Below are positions 8,027 to 15,555 of a stretch of DNA of 64,000 nucleotides, in pieces. The DNA is from Bacteroidales bacterium (GTDB taxonomy: Bacteria; Bacteroidota; Bacteroidia; Bacteroidales; F082), in NCBI GenBank assembly GCA_017537965.1, contig JAFYJV010000001.1, forward strand, positions 1 through 64,000. Direction: 5' to 3'. The notes beneath the pieces are model-generated. The model was given only the letters and a program-made list of their open reading frames with translations, searched no databases and was not told where the DNA came from. Each line of letters opens with the position of its first letter. Position 1 is the first letter of the stretch. The position numbers and the translations under genes are program-made.

Positions 8027-8581
8027 ATGGAACATATTATTGATATCAGATTGCTCCCCTTGCAGGAAGCCGACCGCGAGCAGTTCATCCTCGACAACCA
8101 ACGGGCGTTCAAATATGGTGCGCAACAAGAGTTTGGGATGCGCGACGACCGCATGGAAGAAGGCGAAGAGATCATCTCACGGAAGACCATCGAACGCTGT
8201 ATGGATGATGAACGCGCTGAGACATATCGCATCGTCCATGAGGGCGAAGTCGTGGGCGGCCTGATTCTTCAAATCGACAAGCAGAATGCCAAGGGCGAGC
8301 TGGAGATACTGTTCATCAAGCCTGAAGCACATAGCAAGGGTTTGGGGCAGGCAGCATGGAAGACCGTTGAGGCCATGCACCCCGAAATACGAGTTTGGGA
8401 GACGATGACGCCCTACTTCGAGAAGCGCAACATCCACTTCTATGTCAACCGCCTGGGCTTCCATATCGTCGAGTTCTGGAACAAATACCAACACGGCCCG
8501 GCGGTGCCCGACGACATTGACGAGAACTGGAGCGAGGATGATGAAATGTTTTTGTTCAGGAAAACCATTAACAACTCATAA
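8027..8581 (+). CDS. GNAT-family N-acetyltransferase, copy A
   Basis: A 184-residue GNAT protein. The acetyl-CoA binding region is visible as LEILFIKPEAHSKGLGQAAW (beta4 and the P-loop-like GLGQAA turn), followed by the late beta strand with FYVNRLGFHIVEFWNKY typical of the family's C-terminal half. The acceptor substrate cannot be read from sequence. It shares long identical stretches with the copy at 33667-34221. The reductase gene follows after 13 nt, so they are probably one operon. The start is five bases from the promoter box. Confidence 0.85.
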   Translation: MEHIIDIRLLPLQEADREQFILDNQRAFKYGAQQEFGMRDDRMEEGEEIISRKTIERCMDDERAETYRIVHEGEVVGGLILQIDKQNAKGELEILFIKPEAHSKGLGQAAWKTVEAMHPEIRVWETMTPYFEKRNIHFYVNRLGFHIVEFWNKYQHGPAVPDDIDENWSEDDEMFLFRKTINNS

Positions 8582-8594
8582 ACCAAGAAAAGAA

Positions 8595-9131
8595 ATGAAA
8601 AAAGTAGTCGTAATCTCAACCAGCATGAGGGCTGGGTCGAACAGCCAACAGTTGGCCGAGCAGTTTGCCGAAGGCGCAAAGGCCGCTGGAAATCAGGTAG
8701 AATTCATCACGCTCAGGGGCAAGAAAATCAATTTCTGCGTCGGATGCCTGGCTTGCCAAAAGCTGGGGGCTTGCGTAATCAAGGACGATGTGCCGGCCAT
8801 TATGGAGCAGGTGCTGAATGCCGACGTGGTATGTTGGGCGACGCCCATCTATTACTACGAGATGAGCGGCCAGATGAAGACCCTCATCGACCGCATGAAC
8901 GCCATGTATCCGAAAGATTATCACTTCCGCGATGTATATCTGCTGGCCACCGCCACGGAAGACGAAGAGTATGTGCCCAAACGTGCTGAAGCAGGATTGA
9001 CAGGCTGGATAGACTGCTATCCCAAGAGCCGTCTGGCGGGAACGCTTTTCTGCGGCGGCGTGCCGATGCCTCACTCCATCGATGGCAACAGCAAGTTGCA
9101 GGAAGCATACGAAATAGGTAAGAACGTGTAA
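8595..9131 (+). CDS. NAD(P)H-dependent flavin oxidoreductase
   Basis: This 178-residue flavodoxin-fold protein has the N-terminal FMN-binding loop STSMRAGSNSQQLAEQF, a cysteine-rich GCLACQKLGACVIKDD segment typical of iron-sulfur-flavoprotein-like reductases, and the flavin contact region WATPIYYYEMSGQMKTLIDR. It probably reduces flavin-accessible small molecules such as quinones or nitro compounds. It follows the GNAT gene by 13 nt. Repeat copy 4 terminates it. Confidence 0.85.
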   Translation: MKKVVVISTSMRAGSNSQQLAEQFAEGAKAAGNQVEFITLRGKKINFCVGCLACQKLGACVIKDDVPAIMEQVLNADVVCWATPIYYYEMSGQMKTLIDRMNAMYPKDYHFRDVYLLATATEDEEYVPKRAEAGLTGWIDCYPKSRLAGTLFCGGVPMPHSIDGNSKLQEAYEIGKNV

Positions 9132-9153
9132 TAAAACTCCAGCAATCAATAAT

Positions 9154-9189
9154 CCGCAACTCGGGCGCAAGCTTGGGTTGCGTTTTTTT
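9154..9189 (+). terminator. Hairpin terminator repeat, copy 4
   Basis: Hairpin 9154-9182 (loop CAAG) with a seven-T run. It separates the oxidoreductase gene from the ars operon. The next -7 box is not adjacent but at 9234, with the ArsR operator in between. Confidence 0.75.
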
Positions 9190-9197
9190 CAAAAAAA

Positions 9198-9219
9198 ATG
9201 TTCGTAAAAGTACGAACAT
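9198..9219. promoter_or_regulatory. ArsR operator 1
   Basis: Inverted repeat with 9-bp arms ATGTTCGTA and TACGAACAT around a 4-bp spacer. It covers the -33 region of the arsR promoter (TAGTTTTG at 9234-9241), a repressor position. The same arms recur at 9617-9636. Confidence 0.75.
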
Positions 9220-9233
9220 ATCAAAATAATGTG

Positions 9234-9241
9234 TAGTTTTG
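9234..9241 (+). promoter_or_regulatory. -7 box of arsR
   Basis: TAGTTTTG, 27 nt before the arsR ATG and 15 nt after operator 1. Confidence 0.6.
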
Positions 9242-9267
9242 CCGCCGATAACAAAGGACAAACGAAC

Positions 9268-9594
9268 ATGGAAAAGCAGGAATACACTGACAAACAAGTC
9301 CGTATGGCACGCTACGCGAAAGCGTTGGGCAATCCGGCACGTATCGCCATCATGAACTTCCTGGCCAAGCAGGACACTTGCTTCTTCGGCGAGATTCATG
9401 AGCAGTTGCCCATCGCCAAGGCGACGGCCTCGCAACACCTTTCTGAGCTGAAAGATGCAGGCCTCATCCAAGGCGAAATCATCCCACCCAAGGTCAAGTA
9501 TTGCATCAACGAGGAAAACTGGGAAGAGGCCAAGCTGCTCTTCGGCGAGTTCTTCGGGCAGTGCATCTGCAAGAAAAAAAGATGCTGTGGATAA
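9268..9594 (+). CDS. arsR: ArsR-family arsenic-responsive repressor
   Basis: A 108-residue winged-helix repressor with the ArsR/SmtB layout: MARYAKALGNPARIAIMNFL, then the recognition helix KATASQHLSELKDAGLI and the wing with IIPPKVKYCI. Candidate As(III) thiol ligands are Cys38, Cys79 and the C-terminal cluster Cys99, Cys101, Cys106 and Cys107; the classic ELCVC motif is absent, so the sensing site differs from plasmid ArsR. ATG 9268 is preferred to an upstream non-ATG start because it follows the promoter. The two TTCGTA/TACGAA palindromes flanking the gene are the likely operators for itself and for the genes after it. Confidence 0.85.
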   Translation: MEKQEYTDKQVRMARYAKALGNPARIAIMNFLAKQDTCFFGEIHEQLPIAKATASQHLSELKDAGLIQGEIIPPKVKYCINEENWEEAKLLFGEFFGQCICKKKRCCG

Positions 9595-9616
9595 CAACGC
9601 TTTTTTTTGCCTTTTG

Positions 9617-9636
9617 TGTTCGTAGTTTTACGAACA
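9617..9636. promoter_or_regulatory. ArsR operator 2
   Basis: Arms TGTTCGTA and TACGAACA around a 4-bp spacer, the same core as operator 1. It lies between arsR and the arsE-like gene and suggests a second ArsR-controlled promoter. I do not see a clear TAnnTTTG box for it. Confidence 0.75.
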
Positions 9637-9678
9637 TTAAACAGATAGTATATGTCAAACTTAAACACAAGAAAAAAA

Positions 9679-9915
9679 ATGAAAATCACAGTTCTGGGAA
9701 CAGGATGTTCCAAATGCAAATCGCTGTACTCGACGGTGCAGCAGGTTGTTGAAGAGATGGGTGTTGAGGCCGAAGTGGTCAAACAGGAGGACATGATGGA
9801 GATCATGAAGTACAATGTGATGACCCTTCCCGCTCTCGTCATCGATGAAAAGGTGGTGGCCAAAGGAGCCATGAACGCCAACCAAGTGCGTGAAGCAATT
9901 CAAAAGGCAATCTAA
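9679..9915 (+). CDS. Small thioredoxin-fold protein, ArsE-like
   Basis: A 78-residue glutaredoxin-like protein of the TM0996/MTH895 type with the CxxC site at Cys10-Cys13 (VLGTGCSKCKSL) and a cis-proline region TLPALVIDEKVV. In arsEFG loci described in Shewanella this small thiol protein is encoded with ArsF and ArsG and helps resistance to nitrated aromatic arsenicals. ATG 9679 matches the family N-terminus; ATG 9652 would add nine residues. It is the first gene after ArsR operator 2 and is followed 18 nt later by the ArsF-like gene. Confidence 0.8.
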   Translation: MKITVLGTGCSKCKSLYSTVQQVVEEMGVEAEVVKQEDMMEIMKYNVMTLPALVIDEKVVAKGAMNANQVREAIQKAI

Positions 9916-9933
9916 CTTAAACAATTAAGTATC

Positions 9934-10374
9934 ATGAAGAAAGCATTATTGTTTTTGGCGGCTTTGGCCGTCATGGTGGTGGCTTTTGCCGCCTGTGGAC
10001 CATCAACCAACAACCAGGCAAAGGTTGAAAAGTCCGAAGCTCAAGACGAAAATGGCATGGTGAAAGTGCTGTATTTTCACGGTGCGCAACGCTGTGCCAC
10101 TTGTGTCGCAATCGAGGGAAAGACCAAGGAGTTGCTTCAGGAGACCTACGTCCAAGCGCAGCAGGACGGCAAGGTGAAGTTCTGCCCCATCGACTTCTCG
10201 GAATCCGAAGGCGAAGCCATCGCCGACAGTTATGAGGTCGCGTTCTCTTCGCTGTTGCTCGACAAGGACGGCACCGTCGTGAACCTTACCGACATGGCTT
10301 TCCGCTATGCGCACTCGGAGCCTGAGACTTTCAAGGCGAACCTGAAGGCTGAAATCGACAAATTGCTTGAGTAA
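9934..10374 (+). CDS. Thioredoxin-like lipoprotein, ArsF-like
   Basis: The 146-residue protein has a lipoprotein signal peptide ending in AFAAC (Cys21) and a thioredoxin-like domain with the redox pair Cys54-Cys57 in FHGAQRCATCVAIE. This pattern matches the ArsF family, annotated as a nitrophenyl-arsenical nitroreductase subunit. As a lipoprotein it would act on the outer face of the inner membrane or in the periplasm, and could receive electrons from the CcdA-like protein encoded next. Its stop overlaps the following ATG (TAATG). Confidence 0.8.
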   Translation: MKKALLFLAALAVMVVAFAACGPSTNNQAKVEKSEAQDENGMVKVLYFHGAQRCATCVAIEGKTKELLQETYVQAQQDGKVKFCPIDFSESEGEAIADSYEVAFSSLLLDKDGTVVNLTDMAFRYAHSEPETFKANLKAEIDKLLE

Positions 10375-11081
10375 TGGAATTCCTGCAACAGCTTCTCGAC
10401 AACAGCAGTCTGCCCATCGTCACTGCTTTCCTGCTCGGCTTGATTACCGCCATCAGTCCCTGCCCCTTGGCGACCAACATCGCCGCCATCGGCTATATCA
10501 GCAAAGACATTGAAAGCCGGAAACGCATTTTCGTGAAGGGCTTGCTTTACACCTTGGGACGTATTATTGCCTATACCGTACTGGGTATCATCCTGCTTGC
10601 CATCCTCAAAGGTGGCAGTAGTTTGTTCGGCATTCAGAAGTTCATCGGCAAATACGGCGAGATGCTCATTGGCCCCATCCTCTTGCTCTTTGGCCTTTAT
10701 TTGCTGTTTGGCAACCGCCTCAACTTGCCTTCGTTTGGCTTCAAGGGCAACGGCGAGGGCTTGGCGAAGAAAGGCGGTTGGGGTGCCCTGCTGTTGGGAC
10801 TGCTCTTCGCCTTGGCGTTCTGCCCCTCCAGCGCCATCTTCTATTTCGGGATGCTCATCCCCTTGGCGGCATCGACTACCGCAGGATGGCTTCTCACAGT
10901 TGTCTTTGCCATTGCCACGGCCTTGCCCGTCATCATCGTGGCTTGGATTCTGGCGTTCAGCACCAACAGCATCGGACGGTTCTACAACAAGATGAACACT
11001 ATCCAAAAGTGGTTCAACTGGATTGTAGGCGGGCTGTTCGTGGCCATCGGCCTCTATTATTGCATCATCGTTTTCTTTTAA
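10374..11081 (+). CDS. CcdA/DsbD-like membrane protein, ArsG-like
   Basis: A 235-residue protein with six predicted membrane helices and two Cys-Pro motifs, Cys30 (ITAISPCPLAT) and Cys150 (LAFCPSSAIF), as in CcdA/DsbD electron-transfer proteins. The ArsG group is annotated as an aminobenzyl-arsenical efflux permease, but the CcdA fold equally suggests a role in passing electrons to the ArsF-like lipoprotein. The gene overlaps arsF by one base, which indicates coupling. Whether it transports or transfers electrons cannot be decided from sequence. Confidence 0.8.
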   Translation: MEFLQQLLDNSSLPIVTAFLLGLITAISPCPLATNIAAIGYISKDIESRKRIFVKGLLYTLGRIIAYTVLGIILLAILKGGSSLFGIQKFIGKYGEMLIGPILLLFGLYLLFGNRLNLPSFGFKGNGEGLAKKGGWGALLLGLLFALAFCPSSAIFYFGMLIPLAASTTAGWLLTVVFAIATALPVIIVAWILAFSTNSIGRFYNKMNTIQKWFNWIVGGLFVAIGLYYCIIVFF

Positions 11082-11099
11082 TCAAACACACAGGTCATT

Positions 11100-12068
11100 A
11101 TGATTCAACAATTTGCGGATTGGCTCATCTACAGCCTCATCGGGCTTGACAGTGCCTCGCGTTTGGGCAGCGCGCTCAATTTCTTCGTCTATGACAGCAT
11201 CAAGATCCTGCTGTTGCTGTTTCTCATCAGTGCCGTCATGGGTGTCATCAACGCCTATCTGCCCATTGACAGGCTGCGGAACTATTTGCAGACGCACAAG
11301 ATGTTCGGTTTGCAATATCTTCTGGCGGCTTTGTTCGGTGCCATCACGCCGTTTTGCTCGTGCAGCAGCATCCCGCTTTTCATCGGCTTCGTGAAGGGTG
11401 GCATTCCCTTGGGCGTGACCTTCTCGTTTCTCATCACCTCGCCGTTGGTCAACGAGGTGGCGGTGGCCATGTTTCTGGGTACCTTCGGGCTGAAAGTCAC
11501 CTTAATTTATGTGGCATCAGGCATCCTTTTGGGTATCATAGGTGGTGTCGTGTTGGGGCGTTTCCGCTTGGAGCGTTGGCTCAGTCCGTGGGTGCTGGAG
11601 CTACAGCAACAGAGCATGGCCGAGACGGAAAAATGGGAGGCTGAAAAAGTCAGTTTTTGGAAAAGGTTGCCTGGTATCATCAAGGACTCTTGGGGCATCG
11701 TGAAAGGCGTGCTTATTTACGTCTTCATAGGCATCGGAATCGGTGCCGCCATGCATGGTTATGTGCCGGAGGGTTTCTTCCAGGAGCATCTTTCGGGCGG
11801 TCACTGGTGGGAGGTGCCGTTGGCGGTGATTCTAGCCGTTCCGATGTACAGCAACGCCGCTGGCATCATCCCCGTCATCGAGGTATTTGTGCAGAAAGGC
11901 GTGGCGTTAGGCACTTCTATAGCCTTTATGATGGCCGTAGTGGGTCTTTCAATACCCGAGGCCACCATGCTGAAAAAGGCGATGACTTGGAAGCTCATCG
12001 GCGTGTTTTTCGGCACGGTGACGCTGTTCATCATCCTCAGCGGTTGGCTGTTCAATTTGATTTTGTAA
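11100..12068 (+). CDS. ArsP-like permease (DUF318)
   Basis: A 322-residue permease with about eight membrane helices and the family signature PFCSCSSIPLF (Cys86, Cys88) followed by GGIPLGVTFSFLITSPLVNE. A cytoplasmic loop around residues 165-195 separates the two halves, and a second half-site reads AVPMYSNAAGIIPVIE. ArsP members of this family export trivalent organoarsenicals such as methylarsenite and roxarsone(III). With the ArsR, ArsE, ArsF and ArsG neighbours this makes organoarsenical export likely. Repeat copy 5 ends the operon. Confidence 0.85.
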   Translation: MIQQFADWLIYSLIGLDSASRLGSALNFFVYDSIKILLLLFLISAVMGVINAYLPIDRLRNYLQTHKMFGLQYLLAALFGAITPFCSCSSIPLFIGFVKGGIPLGVTFSFLITSPLVNEVAVAMFLGTFGLKVTLIYVASGILLGIIGGVVLGRFRLERWLSPWVLELQQQSMAETEKWEAEKVSFWKRLPGIIKDSWGIVKGVLIYVFIGIGIGAAMHGYVPEGFFQEHLSGGHWWEVPLAVILAVPMYSNAAGIIPVIEVFVQKGVALGTSIAFMMAVVGLSIPEATMLKKAMTWKLIGVFFGTVTLFIILSGWLFNLIL

Positions 12069-12087
12069 AATATGCAGATATGAAATT

Positions 12088-12126
12088 CCGCAACTCAGGC
12101 GAAGGCTTGGGTTGCGGAATTTTTTT
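12088..12126 (+). terminator. Hairpin terminator-promoter repeat, copy 5
   Basis: Hairpin 12088-12117, loop GAAG, with a seven-T run. It closes the ars operon. TAGTTTTG at 12128-12135 follows for the PPOX gene. Confidence 0.8.
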
Positions 12127-12127
12127 G

Positions 12128-12135
12128 TAGTTTTG
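12128..12135 (+). promoter_or_regulatory. -7 promoter box TAGTTTTG
   Basis: Directly after the T-run of copy 5, 23 nt before the ATG at 12158. Confidence 0.6.
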
Positions 12136-12157
12136 CAGCCATCAAAAACGACTTCAA

Positions 12158-12616
12158 ATGATACAAAAAGCATGGGATTTTCTTCGAGAGCACAACGAGG
12201 GGGTGTTGGCAACGATTAGCGAGAGCAAGCCTTGCCTGCGGGCTTTCCAGATCATGAAGCAAGAAGGTGAAACACTCTACTTTGCCACCGCACCGCAGAA
12301 AGAGGTGTACAGACAACTGCAAGCCAACCCTAACATCGAGTTTATGGTGCTGCAAGGCAAGGTCAGCGTGCGTTGCTCGGGTACGGCTTTTTTCGATGTG
12401 GACGATGCTACTTGCCGTTGGATTTACGACAACAACCCCGTGCTGCCGCGACTTTACACGTCCTACGACAAGTTGGTGTACTTCCGTATGCCTGTTGAGC
12501 ATCTGGAATACTTCGACCTGCGCCCCACGCCGCCCGAGGTGCTTCATTATGAAAGCAATACCGACACGGTGGAAGGCGGTTTCGCCGGAGAACGGTTCGG
12601 TACGTACAAAGCATAA
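12158..12616 (+). CDS. PPOX-class flavin-binding split-barrel protein
   Basis: A 152-residue pyridoxamine-phosphate-oxidase-like split barrel: EGVLATISESKPCLRAFQIM (first strands), LYFATAPQKEVYRQLQANPNIEFMV (flavin-binding loop), then VSVRCSGTAFF and the C-terminal YFRMPVEHLEYFDLR. Such proteins bind FMN or F420 and reduce small molecules; the substrate is not predictable. The sirtuin gene follows after 13 nt, so it shares a transcript with SirTM and the macrodomain. SirTM operons elsewhere often carry a flavin-dependent oxidoreductase, which fits this position. Confidence 0.8.
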   Translation: MIQKAWDFLREHNEGVLATISESKPCLRAFQIMKQEGETLYFATAPQKEVYRQLQANPNIEFMVLQGKVSVRCSGTAFFDVDDATCRWIYDNNPVLPRLYTSYDKLVYFRMPVEHLEYFDLRPTPPEVLHYESNTDTVEGGFAGERFGTYKA

Positions 12617-12629
12617 ACCACTCAAAGTC

Positions 12630-13463
12630 ATGGAAAACATACAAAAACTATTTGACACCCTCCAATCCGCCGATGCCGTCATTGTCGGTGCCGGCGCGGG
12701 ACTCTCAACAGCAGCGGGTTTTACCTATGCGGGCGAGAGGTTCCAGAAACACTTCGCCGATTTCATCGAAAAATACAGCTTCACCGACATGTACACGGCG
12801 GGCTTCTACAACTTTCCGACTCAAGAGGAGTTTTGGGCCTACTGGAGCCGCCACATCTATTTCAACCGCTATGTGCTCGCACCCAAGCCCGTCTATGACA
12901 ACCTGCTCAAACTCGTAAAAGACAAGGACTATTTCGTCATCACCACCAATGTAGACCATCAGTTCCAGAAGGCAGGATTCGACAAACAGCGGCTGTTCTA
13001 CACCCAAGGCGACTATGGTCTGTTCCAATGCGCAACGCCTTGTCACCAAAAGACCTACGACAACGAGGAAGTGATTACAAGGATGGTCGCCGAGCAGGAG
13101 GATATGCACATTCCTTCGGAACTGGTGCCGAAATGTCCCGTTTGTGGCGGCAAAATGGTTCCCAACCTTCGTTCGGATTCCACCTTTGTGGAAGATGAGG
13201 GCTGGCACGCTGCCGCACAACGCTACCTCGATTTCGTGAACAATCACCAGCAGGGTAGGGTGCTCTATTGGGACTTGGGCATCGGTGCCAACACCCCGAC
13301 CATCATCAAACTGCCTTTCATGCAGATGACCTACAAGAACCCCGATGCCATTTACGCTACCGTCAACCTGGGCGAGGCGTTCACCGTGGAGCAGATTGAA
13401 GATCGTTCCATCGTGATTGATGCGGACATCGCCTTTGTTTTGGAAGAAATGCTAAAACTATGA
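12630..13463 (+). CDS. SirTM-type (class M) sirtuin, ADP-ribosyltransferase
   Basis: The 277-residue protein has the sirtuin NAD-binding start GAGAGLSTAAGF (residues 20-31), TTNVDH at 105-110, and the zinc ligands Cys134, Cys138, Cys169 and Cys172. Where ordinary sirtuins have the catalytic His-Gly, this one has TQGDYG with Gln126, as in SirTM enzymes that transfer ADP-ribose to lipoylated proteins and do not deacetylate. The macrodomain gene overlaps its stop by four bases, the hallmark SirTM arrangement. The usual partners GcvH-L and LplA2 are not encoded nearby. Function is inferred from family and context. Confidence 0.85.
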   Translation: MENIQKLFDTLQSADAVIVGAGAGLSTAAGFTYAGERFQKHFADFIEKYSFTDMYTAGFYNFPTQEEFWAYWSRHIYFNRYVLAPKPVYDNLLKLVKDKDYFVITTNVDHQFQKAGFDKQRLFYTQGDYGLFQCATPCHQKTYDNEEVITRMVAEQEDMHIPSELVPKCPVCGGKMVPNLRSDSTFVEDEGWHAAAQRYLDFVNNHQQGRVLYWDLGIGANTPTIIKLPFMQMTYKNPDAIYATVNLGEAFTVEQIEDRSIVIDADIAFVLEEMLKL

Positions 13464-14215
13464 ACCGTTTAGACACTTTAATCAAAACCCTCATCGATGA
13501 AGATCCGCAGTTTTCGGAGATTCAAATTCCCGATGACCTGCCAAGCAAACGCGATCTTTTCCGTGCCTTGCGCAATGTACGTCCTCCCCTACCCGTCAGC
13601 GAGGAATTTTTGCACTTGCAAGACGAAGAATTGCAAGAACAATTGAATGAAAAAGGCATTGTGGAATTGCCCGATGTGCCGATGCAGATTTGGCAAGGAG
13701 ATATTACGCGGCTGAAAGTGGATGCTATCGTGAATGCGGCCAACAGCCAGATGTTGGGCTGTTTCCATCCCTTGCACAAGTGCATCGACAACGCCATCCA
13801 TTCTGCTGCTGGAGTACAACTACGCGAAGAATGCCGCCAGTTGATGCTCCAGCAAGGCCACGAGGAGCCGACTGGTCAGGCCAAAATTACCAAGGCCTAC
13901 AATCTCCCCTGCAAGTACGTCATCCATACGGTGGGGCCTATCATTCCCAACGGCATCCCGACGGATTTCCAAAAGGAACAACTGACTTCGTGCTACCGAA
14001 ACATCATGGCTTGTGCCGATGAAAACGGCCTTGAAAGCATCGCCTTCTGCTGCATTTCCACGGGCGAGTTCCGTTTCCCAAACGAATTGGCGGCGGAAAT
14101 TGCGGTGAAGACGGTTTCGGATTACCTTTCGACGCATCCAAACACCAGTTTGAAGCACATTGTTTTCAATGTGTTCAAGGATGTGGATAGGGAGATTTAT
14201 CAGCGGCTTTTGTGA
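13460..14215 (+). CDS. Zinc-dependent macrodomain ADP-ribosyl hydrolase
   Basis: A 251-residue macrodomain with IVNAANSQMLGCFHPLHKC; Cys101, His103 and Cys108 are the zinc-macro ligands (Cys-x-His-x4-Cys) placed after the conserved Asn-Ala-Ala-Asn. The phosphate-binding loop reads CCISTGEFRFPNELAA. The N-terminal 75 residues are the usual helical extension of SirTM-linked macrodomains. This group removes ADP-ribose from proteins modified by the paired SirTM. The gene overlaps the sirtuin stop (ATGA), so the two are probably translated together as writer and eraser. Confidence 0.9.
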   Translation: MNRLDTLIKTLIDEDPQFSEIQIPDDLPSKRDLFRALRNVRPPLPVSEEFLHLQDEELQEQLNEKGIVELPDVPMQIWQGDITRLKVDAIVNAANSQMLGCFHPLHKCIDNAIHSAAGVQLREECRQLMLQQGHEEPTGQAKITKAYNLPCKYVIHTVGPIIPNGIPTDFQKEQLTSCYRNIMACADENGLESIAFCCISTGEFRFPNELAAEIAVKTVSDYLSTHPNTSLKHIVFNVFKDVDREIYQRLL

Positions 14216-14222
14216 AATGATT

Positions 14223-14262
14223 ACGCAACTCGGGCGCAGGCTTGGGTTGCGGAATTTTTTTT
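14223..14262 (+). terminator. Hairpin terminator repeat, copy 6
   Basis: Hairpin 14223-14252 (loop GCAG) and an eight-T run end the SirTM-macrodomain unit. The next promoter lies about 45 nt further on, after a separate palindrome. Confidence 0.8.
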
Positions 14263-14276
14263 CAACTATTTTCAAA

Positions 14277-14326
14277 ATATCGCTTGCGATATAAAAATAA
14301 AGTTGTACTTTTGCATCGTGAACGAT
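14277..14326. promoter_or_regulatory. Gpx-MarR promoter with two dyads
   Basis: A palindrome with arms ATATCGC / GCGATAT (14277-14292) covers a -33 TTG at 14284-14286, the -7 box TACTTTTG is at 14306-14313, and a second dyad ATCGT-GA-ACGAT (14315-14326) lies at the expected start of transcription. Both share an ATCG core and sit where a repressor would act. The MarR-type protein of the same operon is the natural candidate. Confidence 0.6.
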
Positions 14327-14341
14327 ATAAATTTAAATATT

Positions 14342-14890
14342 ATGGCTACGATTTATGATTTCAAGGCACTGAACAACAAGGGCGTTGAAGTGGATATGGC
14401 CCAGTACAAAGGCCAAGTCCTGATGATTGTCAACACGGCCTCGAAGTGCGGTTTCACCCCACAATACGATGGTCTGGAGGCGTTATACAAGAAGTACCAA
14501 GATCAAGGTTTCGTCATCCTCGGCTTCCCCTGCGACCAGTTCAAGCACCAGGAACCCGGCACCGACGAGGAAATTGCCGAGTTCTGCCGTCTCAACCACG
14601 GCGTGACCTTCCCGCTGATGAAGAAAATCGACGTGTTTGGCGAGAATGCCGACCCAATCTTCAAGTACCTCACCACACAAGTGCCCGATGAGGAAGTGCA
14701 CGGACTGAAGGACAAGGCCACGATGAAACTCGTCGACAGCCTCAGTAAGTCGGAAGGCCGCAAGGACGGCGAGATCCGCTGGAACTTCACCAAGTTCCTC
14801 ATCTCGAAGGATGGTAGCGTCATCAAGCGTTATGCGCCCACCACGACTCCCGGTGACATGGAAAAAGACATTCAAGAAATGCTGAAATGA
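14342..14890 (+). CDS. Glutathione peroxidase-family thiol peroxidase
   Basis: A 182-residue peroxidase with the active-site motif VNTASKCGFTPQYDGLEALY (catalytic Cys in place of selenocysteine), GFPCDQFKHQEPG with the second conserved Cys and Gln, and WNFTKFLISKDG with the conserved Trp-Asn. Bacterial members with this layout usually use thioredoxin to reduce hydroperoxides. ATG 14342 follows the promoter; an upstream extension would lie in the operator. Its stop overlaps the MarR-type gene by four bases. Confidence 0.9.
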   Translation: MATIYDFKALNNKGVEVDMAQYKGQVLMIVNTASKCGFTPQYDGLEALYKKYQDQGFVILGFPCDQFKHQEPGTDEEIAEFCRLNHGVTFPLMKKIDVFGENADPIFKYLTTQVPDEEVHGLKDKATMKLVDSLSKSEGRKDGEIRWNFTKFLISKDGSVIKRYAPTTTPGDMEKDIQEMLK

Positions 14891-15534
14891 GACCTGAGTT
14901 TTTGTTGGACAACCAGCTCTGCTTCAGGCTCTACACCGCTTCGCGCCTTCTCACTCAAGCCTATCATCCGCTGCTCTCGGTGCACGGATTGACTTACCCG
15001 CAGTACCTGGTACTGCTGGTGCTGTGGGAGAAGGACGCCCAGCCGGTGAACGACATTGCCAAACGACTATACCTGGAAACTAACACAATGACTCCCCTAC
15101 TCCAGCGCATGGAGAAGGAAGGCATCCTGACCCGCACGAAAGGAACCAAGGATGCCCGCCAGATGATTGTCAAACTGACCAAGAAAGGTAAACAACTTCA
15201 GGACAAACTGGCCGAAGTCCCCTTCACCTTGGGCAATGCCGTCATTTGCGAGAGCGTCACGCCTGAAACAGCACCAGTGCTTTTCAAGATGTTGGACGAT
15301 ATCATTTCAAAACTTAATAAACCAAATTGTCAAACACCAATAAAACTTACCAAAATGGAAGCAAAAGAACAAGTATTGAAAGCTATGCGTGAGGCTGGAC
15401 AGCCTGTGAACGCTGGCAAAGTGGCCGAAATGACCGGCCTGGATCGCAAAGTCGTCGACAAGGCTTTTGATGCCTTGAAGAAAGAAGGCGCCATCGTGTC
15501 GCCCGTCCGCTGCAAGTGGGAACCGGCAAAGTAA
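14887..15534 (+). CDS. MarR-family regulator with extra C-terminal winged helix
   Basis: The 215-residue protein carries an OhrR-like MarR domain in residues 1-145 (QLCFRLYTASRLLTQAYHPLL, PVNDIAKRLYLETNTMTPLLQRMEKEGIL). A second small HTH follows a short linker (about 157-215: MEAKEQVLKAMREAGQPVNA, KVAEMTGLDRKVVDKAFDAL). OhrR proteins sense organic peroxides through a Cys near the N-terminus; the only early cysteine is Cys12. The gene overlaps glutathione peroxidase by four bases, so peroxide-responsive autoregulation is likely. The appended domain is unusual; an internal ATG at 15355 could also produce it alone. Confidence 0.8.
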   Translation: MRPEFLLDNQLCFRLYTASRLLTQAYHPLLSVHGLTYPQYLVLLVLWEKDAQPVNDIAKRLYLETNTMTPLLQRMEKEGILTRTKGTKDARQMIVKLTKKGKQLQDKLAEVPFTLGNAVICESVTPETAPVLFKMLDDIISKLNKPNCQTPIKLTKMEAKEQVLKAMREAGQPVNAGKVAEMTGLDRKVVDKAFDALKKEGAIVSPVRCKWEPAK

Positions 15535-15555
15535 GTTGACCACAGGATCGATAAT

